NCBI GenBank assembly: GCA_030765055.1
Contig: CM060958.1
Span: 109,678,627-109,742,626, forward strand
Reading direction: 5' to 3'
DNA: 64,000 bases
Source of the DNA: Mantis religiosa
Taxonomy: Eukaryota > Arthropoda > Insecta > Mantodea > Mantidae
The notes under the pieces were generated by a model. It did not search any database. It saw only the letters and a list, made by a program, of their open reading frames with translations, and had not been told where the DNA came from. Positions 11,190 to 22,519 of this stretch are shown here, piece after piece (position 1 is the stretch's first letter; each line of letters opens with the position of its first letter). Made by a program: the position numbers and the translations under genes.

Positions 11190-11302
11190 GTAATAGTCCC
11201 AATTGTGTATTATGTTCTCCGAAATTTGCACCTTTTTCCTATAATTGGTTCAAAAGTTATAACCTATCGAAATGGTTCAGGTTTATATGGATCGCTCTAT
11301 AT
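11190..11302 (+). mobile_element. DUF4817-type transposon, 3' terminal segment only
   Basis: CAATTGTGTATTATGTTCTC, CCTATAATTGGTTCAAAAG and the terminal GAAATGGTTCAGGTTTATAT ending in GGATCGCTCTAT match the ends at 20867-20975 and 43610-43735, where the same sequence follows a transposase C-terminus. Confidence 0.75.
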
Positions 11303-11699
11303 GAAGTTATCACAGTGAGTCATTCGCCACAAAAGTAAGACGCCTGACAAATTCCTTATCAAATGAATGTCTGCCGAGCTGAAATCCTGAGTGTGTATTA
11401 CAGCGGTTTTATAATTGAATAAGTTGCACCACTATTTAAGGTATTATCGTATGATTTTCTAGAAGTTTACATAGTCTTTCGTCTCCACTAGCCCCAACTT
11501 ATGTATGTGATTAGATATGAAAAGTAATTTTACATGTTTAAGCCCCTTATAGAGCTTTCGGAGTTTATTTTATATTATAAAAATAATTAGAAACGATATT
11601 ATTTAAATTTTGGGAGGCATAAACCAAATAAACGAAATCTGTGCACCTTTTGAAAGATGATATATGAACACTCAATTCATCAAGTGATTCTGAACTATT
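11303..11699. other. No feature recognised
   Basis: AT-rich, no motif or repeat identified. Confidence 0.4.
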
Positions 11700-11910
11700 T
11701 ATTCTTTAGAGTAATAATGTCTTTAATGACAATGTATGGCAAGGAAAATATCCAAAAGCTTGGAAAATCACAAATCTTAAAAGGGAAATGATAAGGATCC
11801 ACTTGATTCTAAGTCCTATCGACCAATCTGTTTATTCATTTCCATAGGAAAATTTTTCGGATCTTTATTAAACAAAAGAATAATTGAATTTAGAACCATG
11901 ATTATGAGTA
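11700..11910 (+). mobile_element. Non-LTR retrotransposon (LINE) RT fragment, frameshifted
   Basis: One frame gives WQGKYPKAWKITNLKR. After a one-base shift another gives DPLDSKSYRPICLF followed by SIGKFFGSLLNKRIIEF. This is the conserved start of Jockey/CR1-type reverse transcriptases (W-K and YRPISLL..GK..EK..N.R). About 65 codons remain; the catalytic YADD region is absent. Confidence 0.75.
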
Positions 11911-12123
11911 AATTATGATGAAGTGCATGTCATTCACCATAGATATCGCTATTCTGTGACAACAATGTGCAGAATTTGGCGTATCCTTAGATTTGTTTGA
12001 TATAATTCTATGTTTTAGTGAAATTTACATTTTTGGGTGGTAAGATTTTGTCAATCTTTTAACATTTCTCAGTTTTTCAAAGGTAATTTAAAATCAAGAG
12101 GAATTCTGAGGATATTCTCAAAA

Positions 12124-12127
<4 letters not shown>

Positions 12128-12181
<54 letters not shown>
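12128..12181. repeat. (TA)n microsatellite
   Basis: About 27 uninterrupted TA units. Confidence 0.98.
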
Positions 12182-12182
<1 letters not shown>

Positions 12183-12317
12183 CATTTGACACGAAAATAT
12201 CTTAATATCTTTAACTATGGTGGCAGCCATTCATCATACATTTTTAAAATTTACGAAAATATTGGTATTTTGCGAATCCTATGGTTTTTAAGTATACTTT
12301 TTTTATTTGTTCCCTTA

Positions 12318-12566
12318 AAAAATAACCCCAGTGGTCATATCGGCGGCCGTTCTCCTTTGGAACATATCGAATGTGTTAACTCGTATTCGTTGGGTTTGTC
12401 ATTAGATCTCGCACACATTCGTACTCTCATTCATACTTTCAGACTATGGGGAAGATGAGGAATCATCTTGGTCGGAGAAAAATCCCCACCTCACTGCAGG
12501 GAATCGAACCCAGCATACCTAGCACGGCAGACAGGAGCTCTACCAACTGAGCTACGGGGCCAGCCA
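12318..12566 (-). mobile_element. SINE family B, copy 2
   Basis: Minus-strand copy with head GCTGGCCCCGTAGCTCAGTT, B box GGGTTCGATTCCCTGC, body with GAGTACGAATGTGTGCGAG and ATGTTCCAAAGGAGAACGG. It ends in AGTGGTCATATC on the plus strand. It lies head to head with copy 3. Confidence 0.9.
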
Positions 12567-12615
12567 ATACTTATTTTGTTTTGAATATATGTGAGTGAAC
12601 AGTATCTTTAAATCT

Positions 12616-12891
12616 GCTGGCCCCGATCGGTCAGTCGGTAGAGCACCTACCTTCCGTGCTGGGGGTCCCAGGTTCGATTCCCGGCGGTGGAGATGGGCAT
12701 TTTTCTCCGACCAAGATAATTCCTCATCTTCACCAGAGTCTGGAAGTATGAATGAAAGTACGAATGTGTCCGTGATCTAATGACAAATCCAACGAATACG
12801 AGTTAACGACTTCGCTATGTTCCAAAGGAGAACGGCCGCCGATATGACCATTGTAGTTAAAGGCGGGGTACAATTGGAACAAAAAAAAAAT
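12616..12891 (+). mobile_element. SINE family B, copy 3
   Basis: Head GCTGGCCCCGATCGGTCAGT, A box CAGTCGGTAGAGCACC, B box CAGGTTCGATTCCCGGCGG, then the family body and a short poly(A) tail. Only 49 bp separate it from inverted copy 2. Confidence 0.9.
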
Positions 12892-12992
12892 TATTTGTTA
12901 AGCCTCTGTCAATTACCAGGATCATATCAGTGCCGCCAGTGTGCCGATGTTTTGTCCCACAGTTCTTTCACGCGTCAGTAGAACTGCTTTTC

Positions 12993-12995
<3 letters not shown>

Positions 12996-13038
<43 letters not shown>
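12996..13038. repeat. (TA)n microsatellite
   Basis: About 21 TA units. Confidence 0.98.
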
Positions 13039-13041
<3 letters not shown>

Positions 13042-14004
13042 CATATAGGTAAATATTTTCTGCTACATAATATAAAAAATAACAGGACGCTCTGTACAGC
13101 ATATCTAGACTACATATTGCTGTAACAGGGCTGCGGATACTTTCATCTAAAACCAAGAGTCACTGCTTCGGTTCCGGCGACGAAGTTTACAAATTGGAAA
13201 GCTGCTTGATCAGTTTAGGTTACTGGTGCACCTAAGGCCTGACGTGTGCGGGTTGAAATCCCCGTTGGTGAGAGAGGCTTCTCGTCTACCCAGCACAGTT
13301 CAGGTGTAACGCAGCAAAGAGCTCTAGGGGAGAGAAGCGAGCGAACGAATGAACGAGCGAACGGAAGTGAAAGGAATTACGTCTGCTGTCGAGAAGAGAG
13401 GAGCAGAGGGAAGCGGATAAAAAAGGAAGAGAGAGAATACGCTTCCAGGCGAAGGGGGATGGGCACAGCGTTACGAGGAGAAGAAGAAGGTTTTCGGATG
13501 AGGATGGGGTGGTTTTTTGGGGTGGAAGATGGCTTGAGGGGAGCGGTATTGGGAAGAAGGGAATTACGTGCAGAGAGGGGATGGGAGCACGATCGGGAAG
13601 ACAGGGCAACTGAAATGAATATATCTGGAAGAGCGAGAGAGAGGGAAGCGTAATGCAGGGCACGTCGGCGGATGTTGTTCTGCAAATTTTCCTTTCCTAC
13701 CCTCTCCCTCTTACGTAACTAATTGTTGGCAACACCTTGAAAAATGTCTCGATGAGAGATAGTGTTGTTGTGAAGGGGCTTATAGATTCGTTATGCACAG
13801 ATCCTCAATTTTGGGTGCTAACCCTAAATCCTAACGACTTGCCATCACACTGCACTTACTTCGAGGTCGAACAAATAAACCTTGAAAATGTCAATGCTGA
13901 TAACGAAATCATGTGAAATTGAATGGAAATCTGGAGAAAAAATGCAAAATTTGAAAATTTTCCTACATTTTACCGCATTTCTACTCTACGCTTTCATTAG
14001 GTGC
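13039..14004. other. Unassigned; purine-rich strand at about 13320-13660
   Basis: The plus strand is a GA-rich run with simple internal repetition (GAACGAATGAACGAGCGAAC, GAAGAAGAAGG). Open frames across it reflect this composition, not a protein family. Confidence 0.5.
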
Positions 14005-14224
14005 CCTTTTTATTTACGTCCTCCAAAAGTCATATCGACGATGAATGAAATGGTTGAAATGATGATCAAGTGAGCCTACGGTCCCTAGAGCTTAAAGTTA
14101 CCTGACAGCATTCGTCTCTCAGGATAAGGGGAACCGCAGAAAGGAAACTTTAGGTAACTCGCCCTGACCGAGATTCAAACTCGGAACCTCTTGAACGTGA
14201 TGCAGACGCGCTACCGGTGCCGCT
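14005..14224 (-). mobile_element. SINE family A, copy 8
   Basis: ATTTACGTCCTCC, AATGATGATCAAGTGAGC and B box GAGATTCAAACTCGG are present. The head is shortened (GCGCTACCGGTGCCGC), with part of the A-box arm missing. Confidence 0.8.
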
Positions 14225-14389
14225 TATTTTCTTCTTCCTCTTCTTTTTTTCCTCTTCTTCTTCTGCTCCTCCTCCTACTCGTTCTCCAACACGGTTTAGG
14301 TCATTTGGCTCCAAAGTCAACGACTCCTTCCATCTTTTCCTCGGTCTTCCTAGGTTTCTTCGTCCTTGTAGTTTGTAATTATCGTATAT

Positions 14390-14755
14390 AAGTTAATCGA
14401 TGGACATTAATCATTTCTTCACAGTAGCCGCATATAGGTTAAGGTTTTGGGTAGACAGAGACAAACTGAAAAATTCAATGCCATGGCCGGGATTTGAACC
14501 AGGTTTCTCGTGTTTCCGTCTACTCGTTCTTACCGTTCAAACATTAAATTCTCCAATTGGCCCATATATATTTTCTCGGTAAACCACTAGGGGTTCTCGT
14601 ATCCGAGAAACACCGTTTGTAGCGACTTACTATCGTAAGTACTTAAATTCCAGGCTTCATCATTTAACTCTTATTATTTAAGTTAATTGATGGAAATTAA
14701 TCATTTATTCACACTAGCCGTATACAGGCTAAGGTTTTGGATAGACATGCAATTA
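14390..14755. repeat. Repeat E, copy 1: tRNA-like segment inside 65-bp direct repeats
   Basis: A segment of about 65 bp (GGACATTAATCATTTCTTCA..GCATATAGGTTAAGG) recurs at 14690 (GGAAATTAATCATTTATTCA..GTATACAGGCTAAGG). Between them the minus strand carries a tRNA-like B box (GGTTCAAATCCCGGC). A block at 14548-14645 is the reverse complement of 63860-63955 (GTGGTTTACCGRGAAAATA, GTTGGAGAATTTAATGT). It could be an LTR-like or compound SINE structure; no coding. Confidence 0.5.
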
Positions 14756-16049
14756 TATTCTATTTTAGTAATTCAATTTGCTTCCATTCTATTCATGCAG
14801 CTTCCATTTCATTCTATGTTCTATTGTTTTATTTTAATTCTCCCGTTTTTAATTATTGTAAATCATTTTTTTTTAGTCTTGTATATCCAGCTATGCTTCT
14901 AGGTATTTTTTTTTTATATCTGCTGTTGGTCATTGCCCATATTTCTGCACCACACGTTACTAAAGTGACAGCCATTGCTTTATACAATTTTATTATTCAA
15001 TCTTTCTTTGCTGTATCTTTTAGGGTTCCTTTTATTGTACCTGGTATATAGTTAAATTTATTTAACTTTCTATAGAACTCTGTTTCCGATATGAATGATG
15101 TTTCACACCAGAGGAAACTATATTTTGACACTTGTCCAATAGTTTTGTAAAGAAAATAAAATTTCAAAGCCACACGCCAGCCTTCTTTAAAAAATTGACT
15201 ATCACCTCTATACTCCTCTTCACTTACGAGAAAATTAGCGAAGTTTTATCTCGATTGATATGAAGTACAGAGATAAGTTTCTTTAAGAATCATTTGTCTA
15301 AGAGAAGAGAATGCCATGTGAATGCAATGCATTTATGTATATTCGTAACAGGAAAGAGAAATAAGGCATTTTCTCTAAAAATTTGATGTACAGGAGTATT
15401 TATCAATTAAAGTGCTTTTAAAATATGCATATTTTTTTAGGAAAATGTTCATTGTGTTTGTGTGTGAAAAAAAATTATAACTCCAAAAGCAATAGTTGGA
15501 AAAAGAGCAGAATTTGATATTTAAGGATGCCACAAACAGATTTTCAAGAAAATATCCCCCCTGGGAATGCAAGTTTAACCTATCTTCATCGACACGTAAG
15601 ATTAACTACTTTTTTTTCACATAAGCTCAACTTTCAACTGTTTGTCAGTTGATATTCTAAGTCCCAGAATTATGCAGTTTGAACAAGAGGTCTGAGCTAG
15701 CCTGGTCGTCATGTACACAGCAGTGAGCTCCGTACATATTCTGCGCTTTACTGCATGCTTTATTTGCCATGCAATTAAATGTAGCGTTATAGTTGTTTTT
15801 ATTTCTCTGTAGGTGTAAATGACTAGAGTAGACAGTTGCTAACATCGCCTACGTGAGACACCTTTTATTAGCACCTGTGAACAAAAATAGTTGCATTTAT
15901 TTATCCATTTAGTCTTTGAAAATGTGAACGAAGCGAAGCCTCAAAATCCCTTCGTACCCAAAACTAGATGTCAGCATTTCTCCGAAAAAAAAAATTATTT
16001 TAAGGTTTCTTGAAACAAATCAAGTTTAGATATCGTTTATTTGTGTATA
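14756..16049. other. No gene recognised
   Basis: AT-rich sequence. ACGAGAAAATTAGCGAAG at about 15227 recurs loosely at about 17950 and 62020, hinting at an old repeat. The hydrophobic frames at 14687-15051 are low-complexity T-rich translations. Confidence 0.4.
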
Positions 16050-16165
16050 GATACTAGTGATGAGTCCTCGATACTTGCATGGTATCGACACCGAAAGATA
16101 CTCCAGAGAATTCACTCAATACTTTTTCGATACTCTGGTGGTGATCATGAATTTTTTATTTTATT
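16050..16165 (+). mobile_element. hAT-like terminal segment
   Basis: Starts TAGTGATGAGTCCTCGATAC and continues ATGGTATCGACACCGAAAG and CTCAATACTTTTTCGATACT. The same start (TAGAGATGAGTCCTCGATAC) recurs at 62703. It is joined directly to Penelope-like RT sequence. Confidence 0.6.
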
Positions 16166-17560
16166 TATCAGGAACAATAGCAAAATATCATCCACATATT
16201 TATACCAAGTTTTAAAAATTATAGGAAATACCTTAGTGACTTGCATTTCAAAAAAACTCATAAAAAGTGAGTTTACCCATTGCTAGACCAGAGGTTTGTT
16301 GAAAAAAAAATCACCATTAAAAGTGAAAAAAATAAATGAACCTAACAAAAATTAACAAGTTTAACAAAATCAACTATTAATTCTTCATATAAATTTACTG
16401 AATTCAACCATTTTTTGTAAAAATGTCAAAAGTATTTCTCTAAGAAAACTAGGAAATAAGGTAGTTATATAAAATAAACAAGTTCGTCAGTCTTAGCCCC
16501 TTTTTTTTAATCTATGTCCTCCAACGTTAAAGTCATGCCGCACGATGAATGGAATGGGTGAAATGATGCTCAAATCAGTTCAGAGTCCATAATTCTTAGA
16601 GTTACTTGACATTCGTCTTTCAGGATAAAGGAAAGCCCTGGAGGGGGGGGGGGAAACAACTTATACAGGTAACTCACCCTGACCGAGATTCGAGCTCGGG
16701 ACCTCTTGAACGTGATGCAGACTCGCTACCATCTACGCTACGGAGGCGGGCATCAGTCTTAGATAATACATTGTCGGTATTTTTACTACTAGTTCATAAG
16801 AATTTTTAATACTTAAACTCTCAAATTTATCAAAATTACTAAGTTTTTTATGTAACCATTTAGCCAAATTGTAAGTTGATGAATGTATACCGTTTACAAC
16901 GGGTCTCATTTTATTTCCAGGTTTATTAATTTTAGGAAGGGCATAAATTCTACGTAAAATAGGATTACTAACTTTTACAAAATGCTTTCCTTTACTTTAT
17001 ATAATTTTTGCTTCATTAAGCATTTTATTAAAATTTGAAATAAAAGATTTTAAAGGGTCTTTATTCATTTTTATAAAATGTTCACCTTAAAGTAAAAGTT
17101 CCTGTCTATTAATATAATCAAATTTATCTAGAACTACAATCTTATTACCCTTATCCTCTTTAGTAAAAATTAAATCTTTTTTTCATTTAATGATTTAATA
17201 ATCTGTTTATTATTATATCCTTTAGGGTGGTATATATCCAAATTGTGTAATATTTTTCGATATTACAATTTAATCAATTATTTATTATGTTCACTTAAAT
17301 CTTGACAGCAATTTCTGTAATCATTTATACTGTTTAAAAAATCTACACACATTTTTAAACGTTGACTTAAAAAAAGTTAACGCTTTCTCATTAACTCTCA
17401 TTGCATCTGTGTTTTTGTAGTATTTGCTGCTTCACTGTTACTAGCTTCATATTTTACGTAATTTTTAGCTATTCTACTTTTTTCGTGATCCTTTTTGCAT
17501 TGCACAACGCTTATTTGACACCAATCTTAGGTATTCTATTGCCAATCATACCTCTTAAGA
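16162..17560 (-). mobile_element. Penelope-like reverse transcriptase, decayed and split by a SINE
   Basis: Minus-strand translation shows Penelope-type RT landmarks in order. FTKEDKGNKIVVLDKFDYI lies near 17150. RRIYALPKINKPGNKMRPVV and then STYNLAKWLHKKL lie near 16955-16865; this is the ALPKIHKPG signature used to recognise Penelope RTs. Beyond the SINE come LSKTDELVYF and, near 16165-16209, WYKYVDDILLLF with the catalytic YVDD. Several stops interrupt the frame, for example after RQELLL and after EAKII. Sequence upstream to about 17560 is colinear but degenerate. The GIY-YIG end is missing on the left, where the hAT-like end abuts. Non-functional. Confidence 0.8.
16497..16752 (-). mobile_element. 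SINE family A, copy 9, full length with 10-bp TSD
   Basis: A complete antisense copy inserted in the Penelope-like RT. Perfect flanking repeats TCAGTCTTAG lie at 16487-16496 and 16753-16762. A run of nine Gs occurs in the body near 16640. Confidence 0.93.
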
Positions 17561-18624
17561 ATTTTTATTAAAATATAATATGATTAAGACACTTTAATGA
17601 AAAAAATGACATGTAAATCTTGAATTTTCAGGAAACATCTTCAAGTCCTGGTCATTCTGGAGGTCTTTTGTATAATTTGTTAAACCGTAAGACATACACA
17701 GAATTTTACTACACTAAAAATTTAGGTAATTAAAGACACCAAGTTATGTCTGATACATTTTTTGCGGAATGAACCATTCCCACACATTCCTTGTTATTTT
17801 TCTGATCCTTCTAATACTTGCAATTGTCTCAATTTAGAAGCCGTTATTCAGTTTTTATCTCTTGGCCATGCAAAGAGTACGGAGTGTCAAATACATTACA
17901 GCTCTGACTACGCTTGAAGCCTAATGTGTTCCCATATTCCCCTTGCATCTACAAGAAAATTAGCAATAAAGCAATGTTTAATATGAAGTAGATTGGGAAA
18001 TTTATATTATGCTTGATGTAAATATCTGCTACGATTTTTACTGATTTAAGCCTTGCATTTTACAAAGCTGCATTCCCCAGTAGCTTCACGTACCACCTCG
18101 GGTGTGAAAGGGTTACAGCAAATAATTAGAGGAATTAAATGACCAGGGCAGCCTGTGCTCCGTACGACATGCGGGCATTCACATTATTGTTATTTATTGC
18201 ATTATTGCATAATAACCCGCACACCCCATCATACTGAGCCAGTTACTCTGCATGGTTCTTATTTCTTTGGGTGAAGGGATGGCGGAAAACACACTCTCCG
18301 TTTTTCATTGCATACATGCTTATTTTCGAGAAACTCGAGAATTATCGCAGAAATAATGCACGTTGTACTTAACTTTCATTAATACCCATTGTTATCAGCG
18401 TGAGACTTTGATGAGAAACAATAATACGAGGGTCACATTGAAAATACGTTAAAACTGAAATTTCGACAATGTAACACAAATTGCAGGATCATAATCTATA
18501 GACTTTACACCACATGGTGACGTTCTGCCTTCTATCAAGTGATCACAGGCTAAATAATGAACGTCAATTGTTTCGTTTCGACAGTGTGCTGTCACGGATT
18601 CCCGTGTTGAAGATTATATACATA
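17561..18624. other. Unassigned; possible repeat Y copy
   Basis: Contains the loose match to 9140-9450 noted there. TACGAGGGTCACATTGAAAA near 18425 looks like a transposon-type end but has no partner in the window. No coding motif. Confidence 0.3.
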
Positions 18625-19915
18625 CGATGCTCTTCTGAAAACTTTCCGACCTAATAAAGATACAAGACCTCTTTTTTTTTTTTCAAATTGTTTTTTTTTT
18701 CCAACATGGTCTCCTTGTAACTCTGCACACATCTCCCAGCGATGCTCCCATCTCTGTAACCCGTCCAAATAGTACTAAGCATTTTCCTCAACAAAATAAT
18801 TGTTCTCGTAGGCGATTGCCTCTTCATTTGACGAAAACCTCTGTCCTCCGAACGCAATTTTCAGATGAGGGAACAAAAAGAAGTAGCTTGGTGCTAGATC
18901 TGGCGAGTAAGGCGGATGGTCAAGCAATTCAAACCGTAATTCGTGGATTTTCGCCACTGCAACCGCTGAGGTGTGAGACGGTGCATTTGTTTTGGTGAAA
19001 CATAATTTTATTTTTCTGCAATGTGGTCGTTTTTCCGCAAGTTCTGCCTTCAGCTTGTCAAGTAATGATGCGTAGTATGCTCCTGTAATGTTTTCTCCTT
19101 TTTGAAAATAATCGATTAAAATAATTCCATGACTATCCCAAAACACAGTCGCCATAACTTTCCCAGCCGAAAGAAAAAAAAACAAAAACAGTTTTTGCTT
19201 CTTTTGGAGCCAGTTCCCCCTTTGCCGTTCACTGTTTGGTCTGTATTTTTGTTTCGGGTGTATAATGGTATATCCAAGTTTCATCTACAGTAAATAATTG
19301 GCGCCAAAAGTCGGATTTATTGCGCCTAAATTGCGCCAACAGAGCGTTGGAAATGTTCATTCGAACACGTTTTTCGTCTAATGTGAACAAATGCGGCACC
19401 GAATGCGCGGACAGCTTTCTGATGTCTAAATGTTGATCTAATATGTGACAAACACGTTCTTTTGACATGTTCATAGCCTATGCCATCTATTTCGGCGGTG
19501 GTCTAGCACCATTTGTGAATTTTGGTGATGTTTTCGTTGGTAGTTGCAGTTTTGGACGTCCAGAACTTTCATCGTGTCCCAAGCTCTTACGGTCACGTTT
19601 AAATTCAGCAACCCAAAATTTCACTGTGGTAAATGATGGTGCAGAGTCCCCATACCCAGAATCCAACTCATCTTTGATTTGCGTAGGCGTATTGCCTTTC
19701 AAAAACAAATATTCAATGACAACTTGATAGCCGCTTTTGTCAATTTTCATAAAAGCACTCACATCAACTCACTCAAACGACTGTTGCTTAAGAACTGAGC
19801 GTCCAAAATGACAAACTTTGGTAACTGTCAACAAATGAACAACGAAATAGACTAGCTTTTATTTACGTGTGTGCCATTTTCATGTTGAGGTGGGAAACTT
19901 TTCAGACCACCCTCG
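18625..19915 (-). mobile_element. Full-length mariner M3 with TIRs and TA target sites; dead transposase
   Basis: A 1291-bp mariner flanked by TA (18623-18624 and 19916-19917). The terminal inverted repeats share TCTGAAAACTTTCCGACCT and TCTGAAAAGTTTCCCACCT. The transposase reads on the minus strand in three frames: MKIDKSGYQVVIEYLFLKG, FTTVKFWVAEFKRDRKSLG; NMSKERVCHILDQHL, QLFTVDETWIYHYTPETKI (first Asp present); and SAGKVMATVFWDSHGI, KIHELRFELLDHPPYSPDLA. The position of the second catalytic Asp is Thr (FTKTNAPSHTSA) and the third, 34 residues on, is Tyr (APSYFFLFPHLK). At least two frameshifts separate the pieces. It belongs to the same family as M4. Confidence 0.93.
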
Positions 19916-20491
19916 TAGTTGGAGACATGACTTCAATGTGACTTGCAAACGTTTTTAACATTAGTACTTATACTAATAACAAATATGCACAAAAGTATGG
20001 AAGTCAGACTTTGTCACTAAGTATAACACGTAAAGGCTTTGGGGTTGCCTATGGCCAAGGAAAGAAGGGAAACTGGCTGTGCATTTAGAGCAGTCTCAAC
20101 AGGCCAATGAGGGGTGACAAATTGCACATACTTCCGTCGTTTTATTGCCAAACTGCTTCTCAAAGAAGTAGCTCAGTCACTTTCCAGAGATGCTGCAAAC
20201 AGCTCACAATATATTTATACATTTCTTTAAGGAGTATTTACTTCTGGTTGATTGTTAACAAAGCCAATGCTTCAGAAAAAGTTTTAAAAACTTCTATAAC
20301 AACTCTTTATATAATCAATTATTTTTCTAATTCTTCGACCAGTTTACTATCTCTGTTACGAATATCCGTGATTGTGTATACTGGAGATCCTTTCAAACCC
20401 AGACTTCAGGGGTTCGAATTCCTGGGTTTGAAGACAACCGTAATAGAGGACGGGGTAATATTAGACTGCAATTTTAGAAATTTACGGAGAT
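19916..20491. other. No feature recognised
   Basis: No motif, repeat or convincing frame. Confidence 0.4.
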
Positions 20492-20975
20492 GATATCGAA
20501 TTGAGAGAAGTTTATTTCCAGCAAGATGGAGCAACGTGCTATACATCTAATGACATCATGGAACTTGTAACCAGTTTCCTTGATAATCGAATAATCTCAA
20601 AAGTTCTCTGGCCTCCCAGATTCTCTGACCTAACCTCACCGGAGTTTTTCTTTGGGGGGGGGGGGTATATAAAAAATAGAGTGTACAAGAATAGGCCAAG
20701 GACAATTGATGTTCTCAAGGAATCCATTCGAACCGAAATAAGTAACATTGGCTAGGATACTCTCCGTAAAACTTTAGAGAATATGGTGAGACAAGAGCAA
20801 ACATGTATAGATGCTGGTGGAGGACACTTGCAACATTTTCTCTGAGATGTAAATAGTGTAATGTAATCTCCCAGTTGTGTATTATATTCTCGCAAAGTTG
20901 TACATGTGTCCTATTATTGTTTCAAAAGTTATGTTTTATTGAAATGGTTCAGGTTTATATGGATCACGCTATAGT
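20492..20975 (+). mobile_element. DUF4817-type transposase, C-terminal half with 3' TIR (D1a)
   Basis: A 5'-truncated IS630/Tc1/mariner-superfamily transposase. VYFQQDGATCYTS carries the second catalytic Asp, then FLDNRIISKVLWPPRFSDL. The third acidic position is Glu (TSPEFFF), 38 residues on by my count. A run of ten Gs replaces the usual WGYL region. Then NRVYKNRPRTIDVLKESI, a TAG, DTLRKTLENMV, TCIDAGGGHLQHFL and a stop at about 20847. The 3' tail ends in ATGGTTCAGGTTTATATGG, the family's terminal sequence. Non-functional. Confidence 0.8.
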
Positions 20976-21162
20976 ATAAAAATAACAAAAAAGGGATGTT
21001 TAATTATTCTAAAATTTTGAATTATCTTTGTTGTGTGCATTAGAAGTTACGATTTACTTATTTATCGTCTTCAAATTTAGTAATAGGTCTCTTTTATTAA
21101 CAAAAAATACTATTCAATTTTGCTTCTAAGGAATATTCAATTATTTCATATTCATGTTTTAA

Positions 21163-21331
21163 AGGTCCCGAGTTTGAACTCCCGAGGGCGAGTTATCCGG
21201 ATAAGGTATTTTCTCGGGGTGTTTATTTATTCCGAAAGATGAATTTTGGGTAACTCTGAACTCTATGGATCCTTGGCTCATTTGAGCATCAATTTAAATC
21301 CAATATGACAATGTTGGAAGACTTAAAATAT
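21163..21331 (+). mobile_element. SINE family A, copy 10, 5'-truncated
   Basis: Begins in the B box (AAGGTCCCGAGTTTGAACTC) and keeps GAGTTATCCGGATAAGG and CTCATTTGAGCATC, with a short deletion before CCAATATGACAATGTTGG and the tail. Confidence 0.8.
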
Positions 21332-22519
21332 ATATTTTTCTTATGTATTTCTTTTAGATTTTGGGAACTTTCAGACGAAAGCCTCAATTGCTTAGGAACT
21401 AATAATTGCCGAAGACCATCAAAGACAAAAACTACCATATGAAATTGTATAAGCGATTTGAAAGGCATTTAATAGTTGCTGCATATTTAAAAAATTGTGA
21501 TTTAGTGCTCCGAAATACGAAATCGCTATTTTTTGTTGCCAAAATCAGTTTCAACAACTGCAACTCGTAATATTTGTGCAAAAATGATAAAGTAATCCTG
21601 GAGGATAAAAAATTACATCATATTTCATAGCCATCGTAACATAATATTTCAATAAACGATCTGAGGTATTTGGAGAAGCAAAGAAAGGAAGTTCCAGATG
21701 AGGCGCTCTCGTTAGCGGCGGGAGTCAAACTCTGTCCTGGCGCTCGCCAAGATGGCTGGCTGACTGACTGACCTTATCCTCTCTTTGACGACAAAGACTA
21801 GAGGAAGGAGTAAGAGAAGAAATTTGTCACAAGATGCCCATTTGCACATCCGATTCCTGGCCGGCCGGTCCTTTCACAGAGTCAGGGATTAGTCGCCACA
21901 TATCCAAAACATGGCAGTATTTTTGTTACCACGAGGAAACCCGAGATTTCTCATTAAAACAGAAACTTTGAAACGTGCTCGGATGAAAGGAGCATGTCTG
22001 TGTATTCCTTTTGAAGCGTACAAGATGAACGAGACTTTATCAAACATCGTCCCAAGTAAAGCCACTTTTTTCCGCCTTGTTTTCAAAACTCCACAGCTTC
22101 TGTAGTCAAAGGAAAAACTTTCCACCTCTGCATCTCTTCCAAAAAGCAGATTTTTCTCTCAAGCAACCATAATGCTGCTTAAGAATTTTGCTCGAATAAA
22201 ATGTAAAACTTTAGAAAATATACCAAATAAAGACATTGTAAATTCTGGCTTATTTACAATATTATTTATATGAAGACATATAGACGACTCTAAACTTAAA
22301 AAATTAAAGCAGATATACTAAACCTCCAGAAAAGAATACATGCTACCTGCAGAAATATCCCTAATTTCAAAAATACTTGGGGATGAGAGCTTTTAATTTG
22401 AGATATTAGACTGATTTATATAGAACTGGACATTTCTTCTATTAATTGTTTGAAAACGATTTGTGCTAGCGACAACTTATTATAACTCAAATTTAGAGGA
22501 ATTTTGGGAGATTATTTAC
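21332..22519. other. No gene recognised
   Basis: No motif in any frame. The two overlapping frames at 21889-22125 are antisense to each other and unsupported. Confidence 0.4.

Noticed and set aside
13246..13685. Overlapping open frames of 102-135 codons on both strands
   Set aside because: They come from a GA-rich strand. The plus frame is mostly Arg/Glu/Gly and the minus frames Ser/Pro/Leu, with no family motif and mirror-image openness.
14687..15051. Hydrophobic frames resembling membrane proteins
   Set aside because: T-rich DNA yields Phe/Leu/Ile-rich translations. The first part lies in repeat E and no conserved feature is present.
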